Below, piece by piece: positions 19,962 through 37,500 of a stretch of 64,000 bases of DNA. The notes under the pieces were generated by a model. It searched no databases. It saw only the letters and a list, made by a program, of their open reading frames with translations, and was not told the DNA's origin. Position 1 is the stretch's first letter. Every line of letters begins with the position of its first letter. Origin of the DNA: Ciona intestinalis (lineage: Eukaryota > Chordata > Ascidiacea > Phlebobranchia > Cionidae); assembly GCF_000224145.3 (NCBI RefSeq), contig NC_020168.2, positions 5,071,294 through 5,135,293 on the forward strand, in the 5' to 3' direction. The translations under genes and the position numbers were made by a program.

Positions 19962-22884
19962 TTACAGTTGAAACATTGGCTCTTCCTCTTCGTGGACTTT
20001 CACAATTTTGCTGTTTCTGTTTTTGTAATCAAACTCCTGGGAGTCCACGGATGAGATGAGAGTATTCACATCGCTTCTATTGTCTTCTTCACGAAGTCGG
20101 ATGTTGAATCTGTATTGAGAATATGTGGGATTAATATAGTGCGACAAAAATCTGTATGTTTATTAACAATTTTAACAAAAATTAAATGTTTTTGCATGTA
20201 AAAAACTTATATAGTTGATGCGAATTTAATTAAAATCAACATTTTGTTTGCTATGTAAAGTTAAGAAATACCAGGTCTATAAAAATGTTCCACCTGTTAG
20301 AAATATCAGGTACTAACTTGTCATTAAATATAAAATATGCATATACTTTAGAATGCACTATTGTACACCAAAATAAAATATTGTTTAAAAACAATATTCA
20401 AAACAGTAAGGCTACTAATTAACAGAGAAGCTGGTTACAACAAGTTAGTTTATTCTAATAATTAATCAAAATAAGTTTATTGCGTATGTTATTTCAGTCA
20501 ATATTTACAATTTTAAGTATCGCGTTTTATAGTTGGTTTAACTAAAGTAGATAAGCCCACTGAAGCTGAAATATAATATTAAGACCACACGGCACATACG
20601 GAAGGAAATGCGGTGTCAAATGTGTTCATACACATCAAGAGACTCCACTATTAGTGCAGTAAACAACAATTAGAGTAGGGATGTGACTGTTTCTGGATAT
20701 GCGGTTTTCGTAACGTACCGGAAATGACGCTTTGTCATTATTTTGTTAAAAATCAATGAAAGGGTATGGGAACTTCCAAAGCCACAAAAGTGTTTAGTGA
20801 TTGTATGGAAAACTAAATTACCTATGATTTTGTCGCTTCCAGTGAATAAATGCAACGAAAAGAAGAATTGCGAAGACAATAATAGCAACGGCCACAACGC
20901 ACCCAATAACAAGTCCTGAGACAGCAGCTGTGAAACATAACAAGGAATTAGAAGTCTAGTCTTTATTCAAATATATTTAATAATGTATTGGGTTCCTTAC
21001 CAGGGTTGTGACTAATAGAATTGTCAACGGGGTTCTCTGTTGGTTCATTACTCGTGCTTTCTTTAGCATTTTCTCCAACAGTTGTTTTCCTGTTAAAAAA
21101 AGGAATATATATATATACATTTTTTAAAAAAAATAAAAAAAATTTCAGTGCTGTTATAATTTTAATCTTCAAAATGGTTTTCAAAGTTAAAAAAAAAATT
21201 ATCTTACTTTGACAAAAGTTGCTTGAGTGTTGTGGAAATGGTAGTAGTAGTGGTAGTGGTGGTGGTGGTAGGGGTAGTTGTGGAAGTTGTAGTAGTAGTT
21301 GTTGTTGTGCTGGTCATTGGAAGTGGTGTTGGTGTTGTTGTTGTTGTTGACACCCCTCCCTCAATCACAAAGTTTCCATTGAAGCCATGCTTAATGTCAG
21401 ATGCAGCACTTGTGCGCATGTTTATGATTAATACTGGACCTAAAAAGCAAAGAATGATAGTTACAAAAATGGTGACAGTAACTTAATAAAAAACTTTGAA
21501 CTTTCAGTAAAAACGTATTGAAAATGCTAGTTAAAAGAAAACACAGTCAGTTAACCTAATTTGCATTTACAACACATTATAGTAAAAACAGATGACTAAA
21601 TAAACAAACTTTTTTATCCCCACCTGTAGAGCGAATTACAGTTGTTTTAAGCCGGTTGTCTTCTGTATGACAACTTGGTTCATGAAGAACCGGAGCTTTA
21701 ATGTTTGATCCATCATATAAGGTGACATTGTTGAGAGAACACCTGCCATCAACCTTTCTTTTAAAGTCAGCCTCTGTGAAAGTAAAGACAACATTCCCAA
21801 CGCCTTGGGGTGCACGTATGGTCCATGTACAGTTAAGGTTAGCAGCATAACCAGATGGGTAACCTGGTGATTGGATCATACAGCTTGTATCGGTTATGTC
21901 AGCACCACAACTGTTCAGGATGCATCTTTGATGATCTTCAGCTGAAAATTAAATGGTTGTCAATTAAACGCAAATGAACTACAAATATAAGGGTTTAGGT
22001 GAAAGTATAAGAGCAGTATGTAGTGTTCTGCTATAAAAATATAAGAACAAAAAACGGTAATTCTATTTCAATTTTATATTCGTGGGGTCTGATTATCTTA
22101 TTAGCAGCATTGCATGTCATGGGTCTTAGGATTTAGCCTAAAAAACTTGTAATAGTATTACCAAACTAAGAATGATAAATTAGTGGTGAACAAAACAGTA
22201 TTTTATAAGTATTGCAATCTTTTATTACCTGGTAGAGATTTATAGGTGGCTTTGAAACCATTTCCACCGAATGAATCTTCTCCAGCTTTAAACGAAATTT
22301 TCATGTGTCGTCCAGTACTTGTCATTACTGGTGGCGTTTCTTGTCCGCATAACCTGCCAGTGAGTGCAGGGCTAGAACTGGAGTCTCCATCATAAACTAA
22401 AACTCTATCTGTTGGACAGTTGTCACGCTCATAGTTGTCATCCAAGTCGAATTCAGCGAATGTGAGCTGAACAACTTGGTCGGCTCCTACTTCAATTAAC
22501 CATTCACAATGTGTGTTGCTATCATATTCATGCGGGTAGTGTGGTGTTTGAAATACACCTTCTTTTGCTGTTAAAGTCCCACCACATTGCTGAAAAACAA
22601 ATAGCATAAAATAGCAATGGGACCATAAAGTAACTATATTATTAAAGTTTTTGTTTACAGAGTAGCACCAGAACATAACTTGGTTTCACACGACGGAAAA
22701 CCTAACTATCAATCACTAACGATCGGTCTTAAATCACATACACGAGTACATAAAACGTGCGAAAGTAAATATTTACTTAATTACTTAAGAACAATGCATA
22801 TAAGACCACACTTACTTCCTGTGCAAATGTTTGTTGTAGAATCAGTAAATTGGCAAACAAAATCGTCGATGTAATTGCAAACAT
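19962..22884 (-). CDS. Type I membrane protein with two CUB domains and a threonine-rich stalk
   Basis: Minus-strand exons are about 22884-22816, 22589-22229, 21941-21625, 21438-21209, 21090-21001, 20929-20820 and 20109-19962, together about 440 residues. Signal peptide MFAITSTILFANLLILQQTFA is followed by CUB1 (CGGTLTAKEGVFQTPHYPHE ... CEWLIEV ... VYDGDS ... LCGQ) and CUB2 (CGADITDTSC ... PGYPSGYAANLNCTWTI ... LYDGSN ... GFNGNFVIEGG). A mucin-like run of about 40 mostly Thr residues then leads to a transmembrane helix (VSGLVIGCVVAVAIIVFAIL...) with the basic stop-transfer HWKRQNHR. A 45-residue cytoplasmic tail ends EEEEPMFQL. CUB domains bind proteins and often calcium. The layout recalls neuropilin- or NETO-like receptors, but no discoidin or LDLa domain is present, so the partner is unknown. 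Confidence 0.85.
21230..21350. repeat. Imperfect trinucleotide repeat coding for poly-threonine
   Basis: On the plus strand this is a run of GTA/GTG/GTT triplets; on the minus strand it encodes the Thr-rich stalk of the CUB protein. The interruptions are synonymous or give Ser, Pro and Ile, so the frame is kept. Confidence 0.8.
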
Positions 22885-24663
22885 TATGTGGCAAGATTGA
22901 CACTTTTACTACACACCTGTACAATAAATCCCTGCTGTCGGTAAATAACCTTACAGGGGTTCCCTTTATCTATCTGTAAAAAGATAACAAATAAATGTTA
23001 ACGCGAAATATGTCAAGTTTATCGGCACCTGTATACTGTTGCATTGTTAACTTAGGTATCATAAACAACGGCCGATGTTCAACTCACATCCGCACCTAAC
23101 CATCCTGTCACGACTATACTTCACAGCTTGGTTTTTCTGTTGGGCGTAGACGCGTACACTACGCCCAACTGTTTCAATTTGCGATTTATTCGCGAGTTGC
23201 TTTTCCATGGCTATAGCAGTCGCAGTTTTTCACGATGTCGGCGCATTTTTACTACCCATTCACCGGCTCAGCATCACGCGATATTCGTATCAACCAATCA
23301 GCGGCGAGCTAAAGAATGACGTAATTGTTCATCGAGCGCATGATGTGGTACACTCATAGCGGTGGAATGGAGAAAATGCAGGGATTTATTGATCAAAATT
23401 AACATCCGATGCCCCGGGCAACACATGACATATGACTTGGATTTCAAACAAACGAAGGCAGCGCTGAATAAGACGTGATTGGATCTACTTTATTCCTTAA
23501 CTTGTCGTTTTTCGTATAGACTCACTTTACAAAATCCCACTTTACAAAATAATACCTTATTCTAGTTAGAACTTATTAGTTTAACCTTTTTACTGCCAGT
23601 AACTTTCGCGCAACTCCCTTTAACACACTCACTTCACCTGGTGAACCCGAAGTGACTTATCCGTTCACATTGAAATGTCAACCCTTACATAGCCATTAGG
23701 TTGCCTGGTAACGCTATTTATTTTAAAGTTGAACGAACCTGGGCGCGGGCGATGACGAACTTGGCTTTGTTGCTGTTGAGTAATGTCCGGAAATCATTTT
23801 AACGGCGCTACACGAAACAACAACAAATGACTGACCATAAAAAAATAACGTTCTGTTTAAAAAATTCTAGGTATAGGCCTTACCCAAACGACTGACTTGG
23901 TATAAAAAATAAAATGTTTCGTTTACAATGGAGGTATTGATCTTACTCTCGTGTTGCTCACCTCATATTCACGTGCCATAGCGACGAACAAACACTAAAC
24001 AGTATCGCCATAGTGTAAAGTCGAAACCAGATACAACGAATTACGTAACTTTACAAATTAACGCCCAGCCCCGACACATATATTGGTTGTCACAAGATGT
24101 GGTGTGTTATAAGTGTGTTAATTTCCGGTTAATACTTTCTTTTACCCTTCTACATCTTTTATATTCGTCGGAAATATGTTTCTTTATTTGTTTCAAATTA
24201 CATTTAATACAAACCACAAGGGTTGGAAACATCCCGTAAATTACAAATAATGACTGTATCAAATTTCTGTCGAACCTTACTCTAGGTCTAGGAATTCAAA
24301 ATATCTTACCCTGCCTTGGGCCACACGCTCACCAATGCATGCATGAAGGTGCTCACTCGTTGTAAAAACATAGCTATAAGTTAAGTTGCCCCCAAGAATG
24401 TAGAGAATGCAGGAAGAACTCAGCATGCTGCAGTGTTAAGTTGCTTGTTGCTATCTTCTATTCACGTCCCTGGGGAAGGGCAAGTTATAATCTAATTTGG
24501 CTTCGGCTTGAAATGGCTCTGTTGGACTTTTAGATTTATTATTTTTTTTAATTATTTCCATATCGTTTTACCATATCCTTAATTTACAATCGCTATTTTT
24601 TTATCACCAAATATTTTTAACATGCGTTATAGTTATCACGGCTCTTAAAGGGCGTTGGTAAAT

Positions 24664-24850
24664 GTGATATATTAGGGTTGGGAAAGATAGACAATTTTAG
24701 CACATAATATTCAAACATCCTGATCGTGTTTTAAACAATTAACAAGGGATAATAGGAGTCGTGAGGATACGGTTTTATAATTTTCTTTGTTTACTACGAC
24801 GAGAAAATAGAATGATAAGGTGTCCCATCTCCCCCCCACCCTATGTGCTA
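24664..24850. mobile_element. Inverted-repeat MITE (TAGGGTGGGGGAAGATG family)
   Basis: The left end reads TTAGGGTTGGGAAAGATAG and the right end AGGTGTCCCATCTCCCCC followed by ACCCTA, an inverted match. The core has CCTGATCGTGTTTTAAACAA and TTTGTTTACTAC, shared with the other copies in this window. Confidence 0.8.
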
Positions 24851-25444
24851 AAAAGTTCCATCTTGTCCCGCTGTAGTACTACCATACATGATTAAAAACA
24901 CAATGACCCGCGAACGAATACACATTTGGTGTTCAATGGTCACGTATGGCACTTTTAAATTAAACATCTGTGCATACGACCAACAATGCAAGCGCTCTCA
25001 CGCCCGCACACCACATGGGAATTAATGTCAATCTATTTGGGACGATGCGAGCATCCTTTTCAACGCATTTAATGAAACGTTTGCTTGCATTGTAATCTCT
25101 TTCGTATTTCTGTGTTGTTTAACGTCATGGTCTCGCAGAAATGACTGGTGCACTTTCCTGTTTACCATGACTCAAACACATGTGATGTCTACCTATACTT
25201 GACAGTAGGCAAATATGTATAGCTTCATTTGTGCGAAAGTATAAAATCTAGTCACTTATAAATGTATAACATCCAAATCGATATTTCAGTAATTCGGCAT
25301 AAGTCTGAAAAATTCGTAGATATTGTTTTTATTTTACATTTTTACACATTCGTTGGGCATAGTGCGTAAAATAACTATTAACTTTGCCAAATCTGCATAC
25401 CACAAAGCAAACACTCTGTGACACGTCCTATTACAATGAGGCAG

Positions 25445-25580
25445 CTTATGTTCAACCGCAAAGTTACATTCGTGGTAATTCGTAAGCGGGCACGAGTTGT
25501 GTGAACAGAACACCGGCATGGTAACGACTGTTGTTGCCGGGCGCACGAGTATACAAAGCAACTTACATTCATTCATTCTA
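25445..25580 (+). mobile_element. SINE fragment, 3' half
   Basis: Contains the SINE body and tail words AAGTTACATTCGTGGTAA, GAACAGAACACC, AACGACTGTTGTTGCC and CAACTTACATTCATTCA. The tRNA-like head is missing. Confidence 0.6.
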
Positions 25581-26391
25581 GTGATTGGGCAAACAAACTG
25601 CGCAGCTCTCGAGCGTCACCCGACGCGAAAACGGCCTATCTTCTACAACGAGTTTCAAAGTTCGTTGTTAATTGTTCAAAACACGATCAGGAAACATTAA
25701 AACATTATGTGCTAACGATATGTCATCTTACCTCACGGAACTATTGTAAAAACTCACAATTTGTCTTTTAAAATGAGATCGACCTCGTAATGAACTTTTT
25801 ATCTTTTGTTTGAGTAATATATTCTAACTTACAAGACAGTTTGATATTCGAGAATATATCAGTAGAGGGGAGTCTTGGTGAATTAGAATCCATATAACGT
25901 ATTTTAAAATTGACTTTGCCGGTAACAGTTTACAGTTATTTGTTTTATTAATAAAACGCGGATAGGAAGAATGTATAGATACGAAGACTGGCTAAACAGA
26001 TGGCGTTATGAACTCGTCAGGAATATCCAGCTGTCCACACCTTTTAGTCGTATCCGTCCATACGGCAGATATACTTGCGTCATTCGCACGAACTCGACGT
26101 CACGAACAGTCTATTACGACTTTTCTATATAAATTAACCGGGGATTTTGCGAAAGCCAGGAGAGGTAGTATTTCTCAATACGGTATCATCAATATAAAGG
26201 CTCAGGATTTAGCCAGCAGATGCCGGCACATACAAGGCATTCCTTAGCAGCGTGTACTTGCGTATATGGATTCCCTTATCAGTTTGCCTAAAAAAGATTA
26301 CAGTGTGCAAGTACAGGACTTCGTTGTAGCTAAGATAGATTTACATTACTATAATATTATTCTTTGACCAGGCTGACAAATAGTTTTCAAA

Positions 26392-31661
<5,270 letters not shown>

Positions 31662-32284
31662 TGGTGACGTAACAAAGGTGATTCACGATCGAGGAAAAGC
31701 TTACTGTTGTTCATCAATAACAAAAGCTTCGGAATGAGACCAAGGCGTTGTAGAGACTGCTGTTTACCTCTTCGTAATAAAAGGCGCCAGCGTTGGACTC
31801 CAAAACATATTGCATATAGATTGCTATGAACATTGTATTTAATATAACCAAATGCGAAAGATACATAGAATCATGTACTTGCATGCAGTTACGAAATAAA
31901 TTGTGCCCCGAATTTTATGATGACACGATTGTTTTGATTCGTTTAATATAATCGCAAAACACAACACTTTTGTATAGCATACGCAGGTGATGTATATTCA
32001 TGGTGCTATAAAGTTAAACAAGCAAAGTGATCAGTTTGTTTTGTTTAATGTCACTGACACAGTGATCAACTTAGTTTCCTGAGTTCTTGGTACTGCATCA
32101 AATCTGTCACACAAATTGAGCCGCTTCTTGGAAAAACAACAGCACGGTTAGTTGTAAACTCATGCTGAAGTCGTTCGTCGGTGTTTACTTGCACGAACCA
32201 GACGCTTTAATACACGATCATATTTGTTTTGTCTCATACGATCTTTCTAGATTGTTGGCAACATGCATGTGGTCCTAATATTGA
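31662..32284. other. Convergent intergenic region
   Basis: 3' ends of the MYLK-like gene (plus) and the seven-pass receptor (minus) face each other across 620 bases. No coding or repeat structure recognised; presumably both 3' UTRs. Confidence 0.4.
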
Positions 32285-33307
32285 TCATATAGGGATTCCT
32301 TGTTTTGAGTGGTTTTTATCTTCCTTTGCTGTAGCTTTTGTATAATCGGTATTGCTCACAGCAGTGTGTGTCCTTCTGAAATGTTCTGACCCACTTCGGG
32401 AGCTCACAGTTGTGCTCGTTACTCTTGGCGGTCGGAATGGACAAAGCCGCCATTCGTAATCCACGAACGAACACAAAGAAACAAACAAGTTAATTAAGCT
32501 GTTGAAGGCGAAAGCGATGGGTATGAAGTTGTACGGCATTGACTGGTTTCGCTTTATCGTGGCTATCATAAATGATATATCACACAAAACGCACACAAAG
32601 GTGCAAACGCTTAGCCGGACCACTATAGCTTCAAGAACGCGCTGATTTCTTTGTTCGGCTTTTCCACACATGTGTTGTACCACAGGGTAGAGAGTAAGGC
32701 CCAGTAGCAGAAACTGAAAGAGCGAATACGTAGTAAACACCACGGGTGTTAATATTTTGACAACCGGGGTAGGTTTGCTGGTTACACATCCATGCTCGGT
32801 CCCAGTTTGCGGAGTTACAAGCAAAACTACTACTTGAAAAAGTCCAAATATAACGATCCCCGCTAAAATAATTTTGCCCATAATTGCCACACATTTGTTG
32901 TGCAGATGTGTCACTGTGTTTCGGTACAGCTCTTTTTGTCTCAGCCACAACACACCGTACACCAGTGTCCGTATTAAAGTAGCCGATGTTGCGTTAATGG
33001 CGTAGTAAGCTGTGCAGAACAGCGAGGTTGAGCTTGTTTGTAAAACTTCTGTTTCAAACCAAGCGCTTTCTATCAGCAGAATAACACTGGCAGCAATAAA
33101 CAGTGCATTGGAACAGCATTTTCTTTTCGCATGTCTTTTTTGGTAATATACGGTAGCAACCAAGAGATAAGTACTGCAGAGGATTAAAAATCCGAGCGCT
33201 ACATGGGCAGTTACAGGGTGATGATAAAAATCCAAATTGTCATCCGACATCGTTGTCTTAGCTGAGTCGTTGGAACTTCCATTCGACATTTTTTCCTTAT
33301 TATCCAA
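32285..33307 (-). CDS. Intronless orphan seven-pass membrane protein
   Basis: One exon, 340 residues. Seven hydrophobic segments are visible at about residues 33-55, 65-82, 97-122, 138-165, 183-210, 224-248 and 256-285. An N-terminal NGSS glycosylation site, a Cys before segment 3 (SLFCTAYY) and a Cys in the loop before segment 5 (EHGCVTSK) could form the disulfide usual in GPCRs. DRY and NPxxY motifs are not evident; segment 3 ends LWLRQKEL. The cytoplasmic tail is Ser/Thr-rich (TSTTVSSRSGSEHFRRTHTA) and may be phosphorylated. No named receptor family is recognised; a lineage-specific GPCR-like family is the best guess. It converges with the MYLK-like gene and is divergent from the small frame at 33833. 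Start: first Met of the open frame, preceded by AT-rich non-coding sequence. Confidence 0.8.
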   Translation of the reverse strand: MDNKEKMSNGSSNDSAKTTMSDDNLDFYHHPVTAHVALGFLILCSTYLLVATVYYQKRHAKRKCCSNALFIAASVILLIESAWFETEVLQTSSTSLFCTAYYAINATSATLIRTLVYGVLWLRQKELYRNTVTHLHNKCVAIMGKIILAGIVIFGLFQVVVLLVTPQTGTEHGCVTSKPTPVVKILTPVVFTTYSLFQFLLLGLTLYPVVQHMCGKAEQRNQRVLEAIVVRLSVCTFVCVLCDISFMIATIKRNQSMPYNFIPIAFAFNSLINLFVSLCSFVDYEWRLCPFRPPRVTSTTVSSRSGSEHFRRTHTAVSNTDYTKATAKEDKNHSKQGIPI

Positions 33308-33832
33308 AAACCTGTGTTCTATACTTAAACCCAGTTAAATTCCTAAAATTTAGAAGTATAAAACCTTTTAAACCGAGTAATTTATACCCTCTTAGGCCGT
33401 ACTGTCTCGTCCTATATTTACATACACGAAATTAATGTAACACGTTCCCTTGTCTGTCGTGTTGCAAATTACACTGTCTGGAGGACGCCTCCGCATTAAA
33501 ATGATGTCAATAAAACAATGTTGTAATGTAACAGCACCGCTGCTCTGTCGTCACATCGTGATTGTTTCCGGTTTTCTGAATAGACCAACGCGACGTCACA
33601 TTAGAACAGTATAAGCAAATAGATTAAAAATACTTGGACGCTGCTTTGCTTAACCTCCAGCGGCTCCATTCAATATATGTGTGGCCTATATAGCTTATGC
33701 TTGCAACCACTGGGAAACTTGGAAAGTACTGCGGCGTTTCTTGCTTTTATTGACACTCTGGTAAAGCCGGATGTCGCTATAACAGAAGCACTACTGCGCA
33801 ATATATATTTACCATAGAATTCTTGGAAATAG
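33308..33832. promoter_or_regulatory. Upstream region of the seven-pass receptor
   Basis: About 525 bases between the receptor start and the small plus-strand frame. No repeat or gene recognised. If the small frame is real, this is a shared divergent promoter. Confidence 0.3.
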
Positions 33833-34141
33833 TTGTTGTTAAAATCTGTACACAATTATAGCACTGGTAAATGCAAATTTTTGAATCGGAAACTGGAATC
33901 TGACTCGAAACAATTAAACACAATCGATGCCAAGAGTTACAAATTTGTCGTTTTTGAACAGCCCACTGACGTTGCAACGTTTATGCTACCTGTTGAACAG
34001 GAGTGGCGTAATATCCGCTTGGATCACAAGATCTTCCTGGTTGAACCATCCGGAAAAAACATACAGGGTAAGATTTCAGATGACCTGCGTCCCGGAAGCT
34101 CAAAAATACATTTACCGGAACAGCAACTCCGGCTGCGCTAA
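33833..34141 (+). CDS. Small uncharacterised ORF, 102 residues
   Basis: A single open frame begins MLLKSVHNYSTGKCKFLNRK, a basic and Ser/Thr-containing start that could serve as a mitochondrial targeting peptide. It continues with a mixed globular-looking sequence (SYKFVVFEQPTDVATFMLP, IFLVEPSGKNIQGKISDD) and ends RLR. Amino-acid composition is balanced, unlike the repeat-derived or low-complexity frames nearby. No family is recognised. It lies between the divergent receptor gene and the convergent CEP72 gene. It could be a small real gene, an exon of a larger one, or chance. Confidence 0.4.
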   Translation: MLLKSVHNYSTGKCKFLNRKLESDSKQLNTIDAKSYKFVVFEQPTDVATFMLPVEQEWRNIRLDHKIFLVEPSGKNIQGKISDDLRPGSSKIHLPEQQLRLR

Positions 34142-34567
34142 ATTGTTTTGAACTAAACCTTCCACAATTTCTGGTTTAAAATTCAACCACAAATCATGTT
34201 TGCGTGGTGTAGCAACATCTTTGTGTAATACAATGTGATCTGTAGTGGCTGCACACAATACCTAGATGTGGTGAAACGCATTTTTCCATTTTTTTCATAA
34301 GCAATGACGTCATACAATGCAATATTATTTCCAAAATATGACGTAGCTATACAAAGCGCAGTCACAAAAAATCAAAAACGTCACAATGATGATTATTACA
34401 AAGCGATTTGAAATTACAGGAAATACAAAAACGAACTACGCTAAACACGCGGTTATGTAGCGAGCTATACAAGACTGAATACTGATTCCAAAATTACTTA
34501 AATTATAATGCTCAAAAAGCAGCAGAAAAAAAATTATTTCAAAATGATGTAAAACTCTTTCGACCAA
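34142..34567. other. Convergent spacer, CEP72 3' flank
   Basis: AT-rich sequence holding the presumed CEP72 3' UTR (minus strand). No gene or repeat recognised. Confidence 0.35.
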
Positions 34568-37500
34568 TCAGAACTCGCCGTTGGAGGTCAGATGACCGTT
34601 GGTTAGTTTCGTAGTTGAACGTAATTGATCATAGCTCCATTTCAACTGCTCGATTTCGCTTTGATGGCGCCCTCTACTGTCATCAAGCTCCGCCAGCAGG
34701 TGCTCGTTAGTTGTCACTAGTGAGCTAAGGATCCAACATAACATGTTAGATTAATAAAAACATATTAAACCGATATTACCATTAAAAAAAAACGTGTCTT
34801 TATTATCCGGCACTGTGGCAAAGTGGTTAGCGAGACTGCCTATAAGTTGTAACCTAGAGGTAATGGGTTCAAGGCTCTCCACTGATAACCACTGTTGGCG
34901 TATGTGTCCTTGGGCAACACACTTATCGGCAATTGCTCCAACCCAGTGGTCACCAATAGGTTGTCCAAATTATTTGCAGGATCAAGAAAATATTTTTAAA
35001 TGAAAATCAAACCGATGGCTATCTTGTAACATTTCTGTGAGTTGGTTTAATCTCTCAAATTGTTCAGCGTTTCGTTTCATGCTCGCCACTTGCTGAATTA
35101 AATCTTTTCGCTCATTTTCCAGCTCGACAATACGTTCGGACTGCCCAACATTTGGCTAAGTGGAAAAAATTAAAAACTTTGATAATGAATGTAACTGCAT
35201 AAATTTTACTTTACTCAGTTAAAACAAAAGTACAGATTTGGTTAAATCGATAAACTTAATTACATGTACGAGTAACGTTTTGTAGTGGTTTTTTATTATA
35301 AGTATTTAAACCCACACATTTAAGCTTTAAATGATAAGCTTTTAAAGTTAGGTTAAAATAAAACCGTTTGTTTAATTTTAATTTTGTACCAATTATAATT
35401 GAATACTCACCTTTTGCTTTTCTTGTTTAACCATCGACTCCATTTCAAGAACCTTGGTTCGAAGTAATTTATTATCGCTATTTGTTGCATGCAGTCTGTG
35501 TTTTGTGGCTTCCTGTTGAGTATTATGAGATAAATAAATAAAAATATTATTTTCTTCTGTATGACTATACATATAGGCAAAAAATAGTGACCACTAAATT
35601 TTAGAAAAAATATAAGGTAATTTTTTTAAAGAATGTTTTAAAAGAAATTTACTTAAAAATTACCAGTTCTTTGGTTGTGGAAGCCAGTTCATCAAGCTTG
35701 CTCGAGGCTTGAGAAGATTTTTTAGCAACATCATGTAACTGCTGATGTAACGCGGCTACTTCTTGTTGTTGGGTTGATATTTTGTCTTGCAGAACCTGTT
35801 TTAGGTATACAACATTAAGTTTATATTGTTCAGGAATTGTAAATATAACAAGTTGTACAAACCTTTATTTGCACTTCACGTGCAGATAATAGTTCTTTCT
35901 CATAACAATCAAGTGGTTTCTGAACTAAACCTGTTAAAGGGAGCTTTAAATAAGATAAGAGATTAAAAGTTCCAACAGTAAATTAGAATTGGGTAGTGTT
36001 TTCATGAGGGTATTAAAGATCCATATTAATTTCTAGCCAAATAAAAGTTGACAACTTCAACGTTTTACAGTTTAACTACAAAACCGATAGCCCTTCTAAT
36101 TGTTGATCTATGTTAAATGTAATTAATATATCAAAACAATTTAGCAAACTTTGAAACTTTTGATGGTAATGCAAGGATTTGGATCCGTTCCAATATCTGT
36201 CAACTAAATCGAGAATCGATTCAACAAGTTTTATTTGAGTCAAGTTCTTTCTCCGAGAAACCTCTTGAGTGGTTGTTGACTCCTGATAATGAAATCATTA
36301 AACTTTAATAAGAACTCCGGTGTTTAATTTATAAATTCAAAATTTATAAAAGTTTAAAGTGCTAGGAAACTCTATTTTATGGGCAAGTTTCAGCATGTGA
36401 TGGTATTTACACTGGCCTATTTGGAATGGCCATACAAAATTTACTTTTGTGGGCATGTGCGGGTATAAAAAGCCTATTCTGGTTCCTATGCTAATAGCAA
36501 GAAATATGTGGTATACACTGTGTATAAACTCAATTTTTCAATTATGTACATAGTAATTGGTGGCTTGTAAGTGAGCTGCCAAATTAATTACAAAGTTTTA
36601 ATTTGAATGCAAAAAAATGGTCAATTTGACAACATATTTCATGATAAAAATACACAAAATGAAAAACTGTTATTATCTAACGACAATTGCTAAAGCACAT
36701 CTTACTATGATTCAAGCATACATTCTTATCGTGTTTTAACAACTGCTATCTACCATGGCAAACATACTATAAACCACATACTCCAAAACTAAGTCGTTTT
36801 CCTTCAGGCAACTCTTGGAAATCGTTACTAGAGCTCATATTTGTAATCGTTGATGCAGTTTCTTGGTTCACTGTAGGTGGAAGGTCATCTGAACCTATAG
36901 AGTTTCATTTCATATTTATTTAACTGGAATATATTGTAATCTTGCAGAGGTTGACTGTATTTATTATGCTGGTTAGATATAAAAATAAATATAAAACATA
37001 TATTTCACCTGGATGTGGGGTAAAATGAGCAACTCCTTTAAACTGAGAATAAGCTTCGTCCTCGTCTGTGAATTTTAAGTTTGTTTCCTCACTTTCAATT
37101 CTTTAATAAAAATTATTATTATTATTTTAAAACTCTCTTGTACTGTACTTTTACTTTATTTAATTTAGGTTGTTTTTTTTGTTCTTTTAATTAGTATACT
37201 TTGCTCAAAACATGACCAGATAACATATTTATCTCATTATTCTTACATAAACACCACACATTTAGGGAATAAACACAACTTATCTTCAAACTGTCTTTCA
37301 CAAAAACATATATTAAAATATAACTTTAAAAAAAAAATATAACTTTTAAAAAATATAAATATATAACTTTTAAATAACATCATAATTAAGACCAACCTGT
37401 TTCTATCCTTTGGTTTATTGAATCTCCCAACAACCTTTTCTTCTTCTCTGACTAACTTGAGCAACTCTGGAAACAATTCTTTAATTAGTCACCATTCGAA

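Larger units (their letters stand above)
22885..26391. other. Intergenic spacer between CUB and MYLK-like genes
   Basis: This 3.5-kb spacer separates two divergent genes. It holds a CCAAT box (23293-23297) and a CRE-like TGACGTAA (23317-23324) about 410-440 bases upstream of the CUB start, a copy of the inverted-repeat element (about 24664-24850), the 3' half of a SINE (about 25445-25580) and a fragment of the inverted-repeat element (about 25655-25745). Open frames in the interval (for example 25334-25576 and 26008-26247) coincide with repeats or show no family resemblance. No convincing gene is seen. Confidence 0.5.

Noticed and set aside
21223-21486. Valine-rich plus-strand frame
   Set aside because: It is the complement of the Thr-rich stalk of the CUB protein and arises from the triplet repeat.
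25334-25576. Overlapping minus-strand frames of 64-80 codons
   Set aside because: They fall largely on a SINE fragment read backwards.
26008-26247. 79-codon plus-strand frame before the MYLK-like gene
   Set aside because: No family resemblance and no clear splice to the next exon; may be 5' leader.
36655-36790. Possible MITE copy in a CEP72 intron
   Set aside because: Shares only a short phrase (ATCGTGTTTTAACAACTG) with the family; no terminal repeats.
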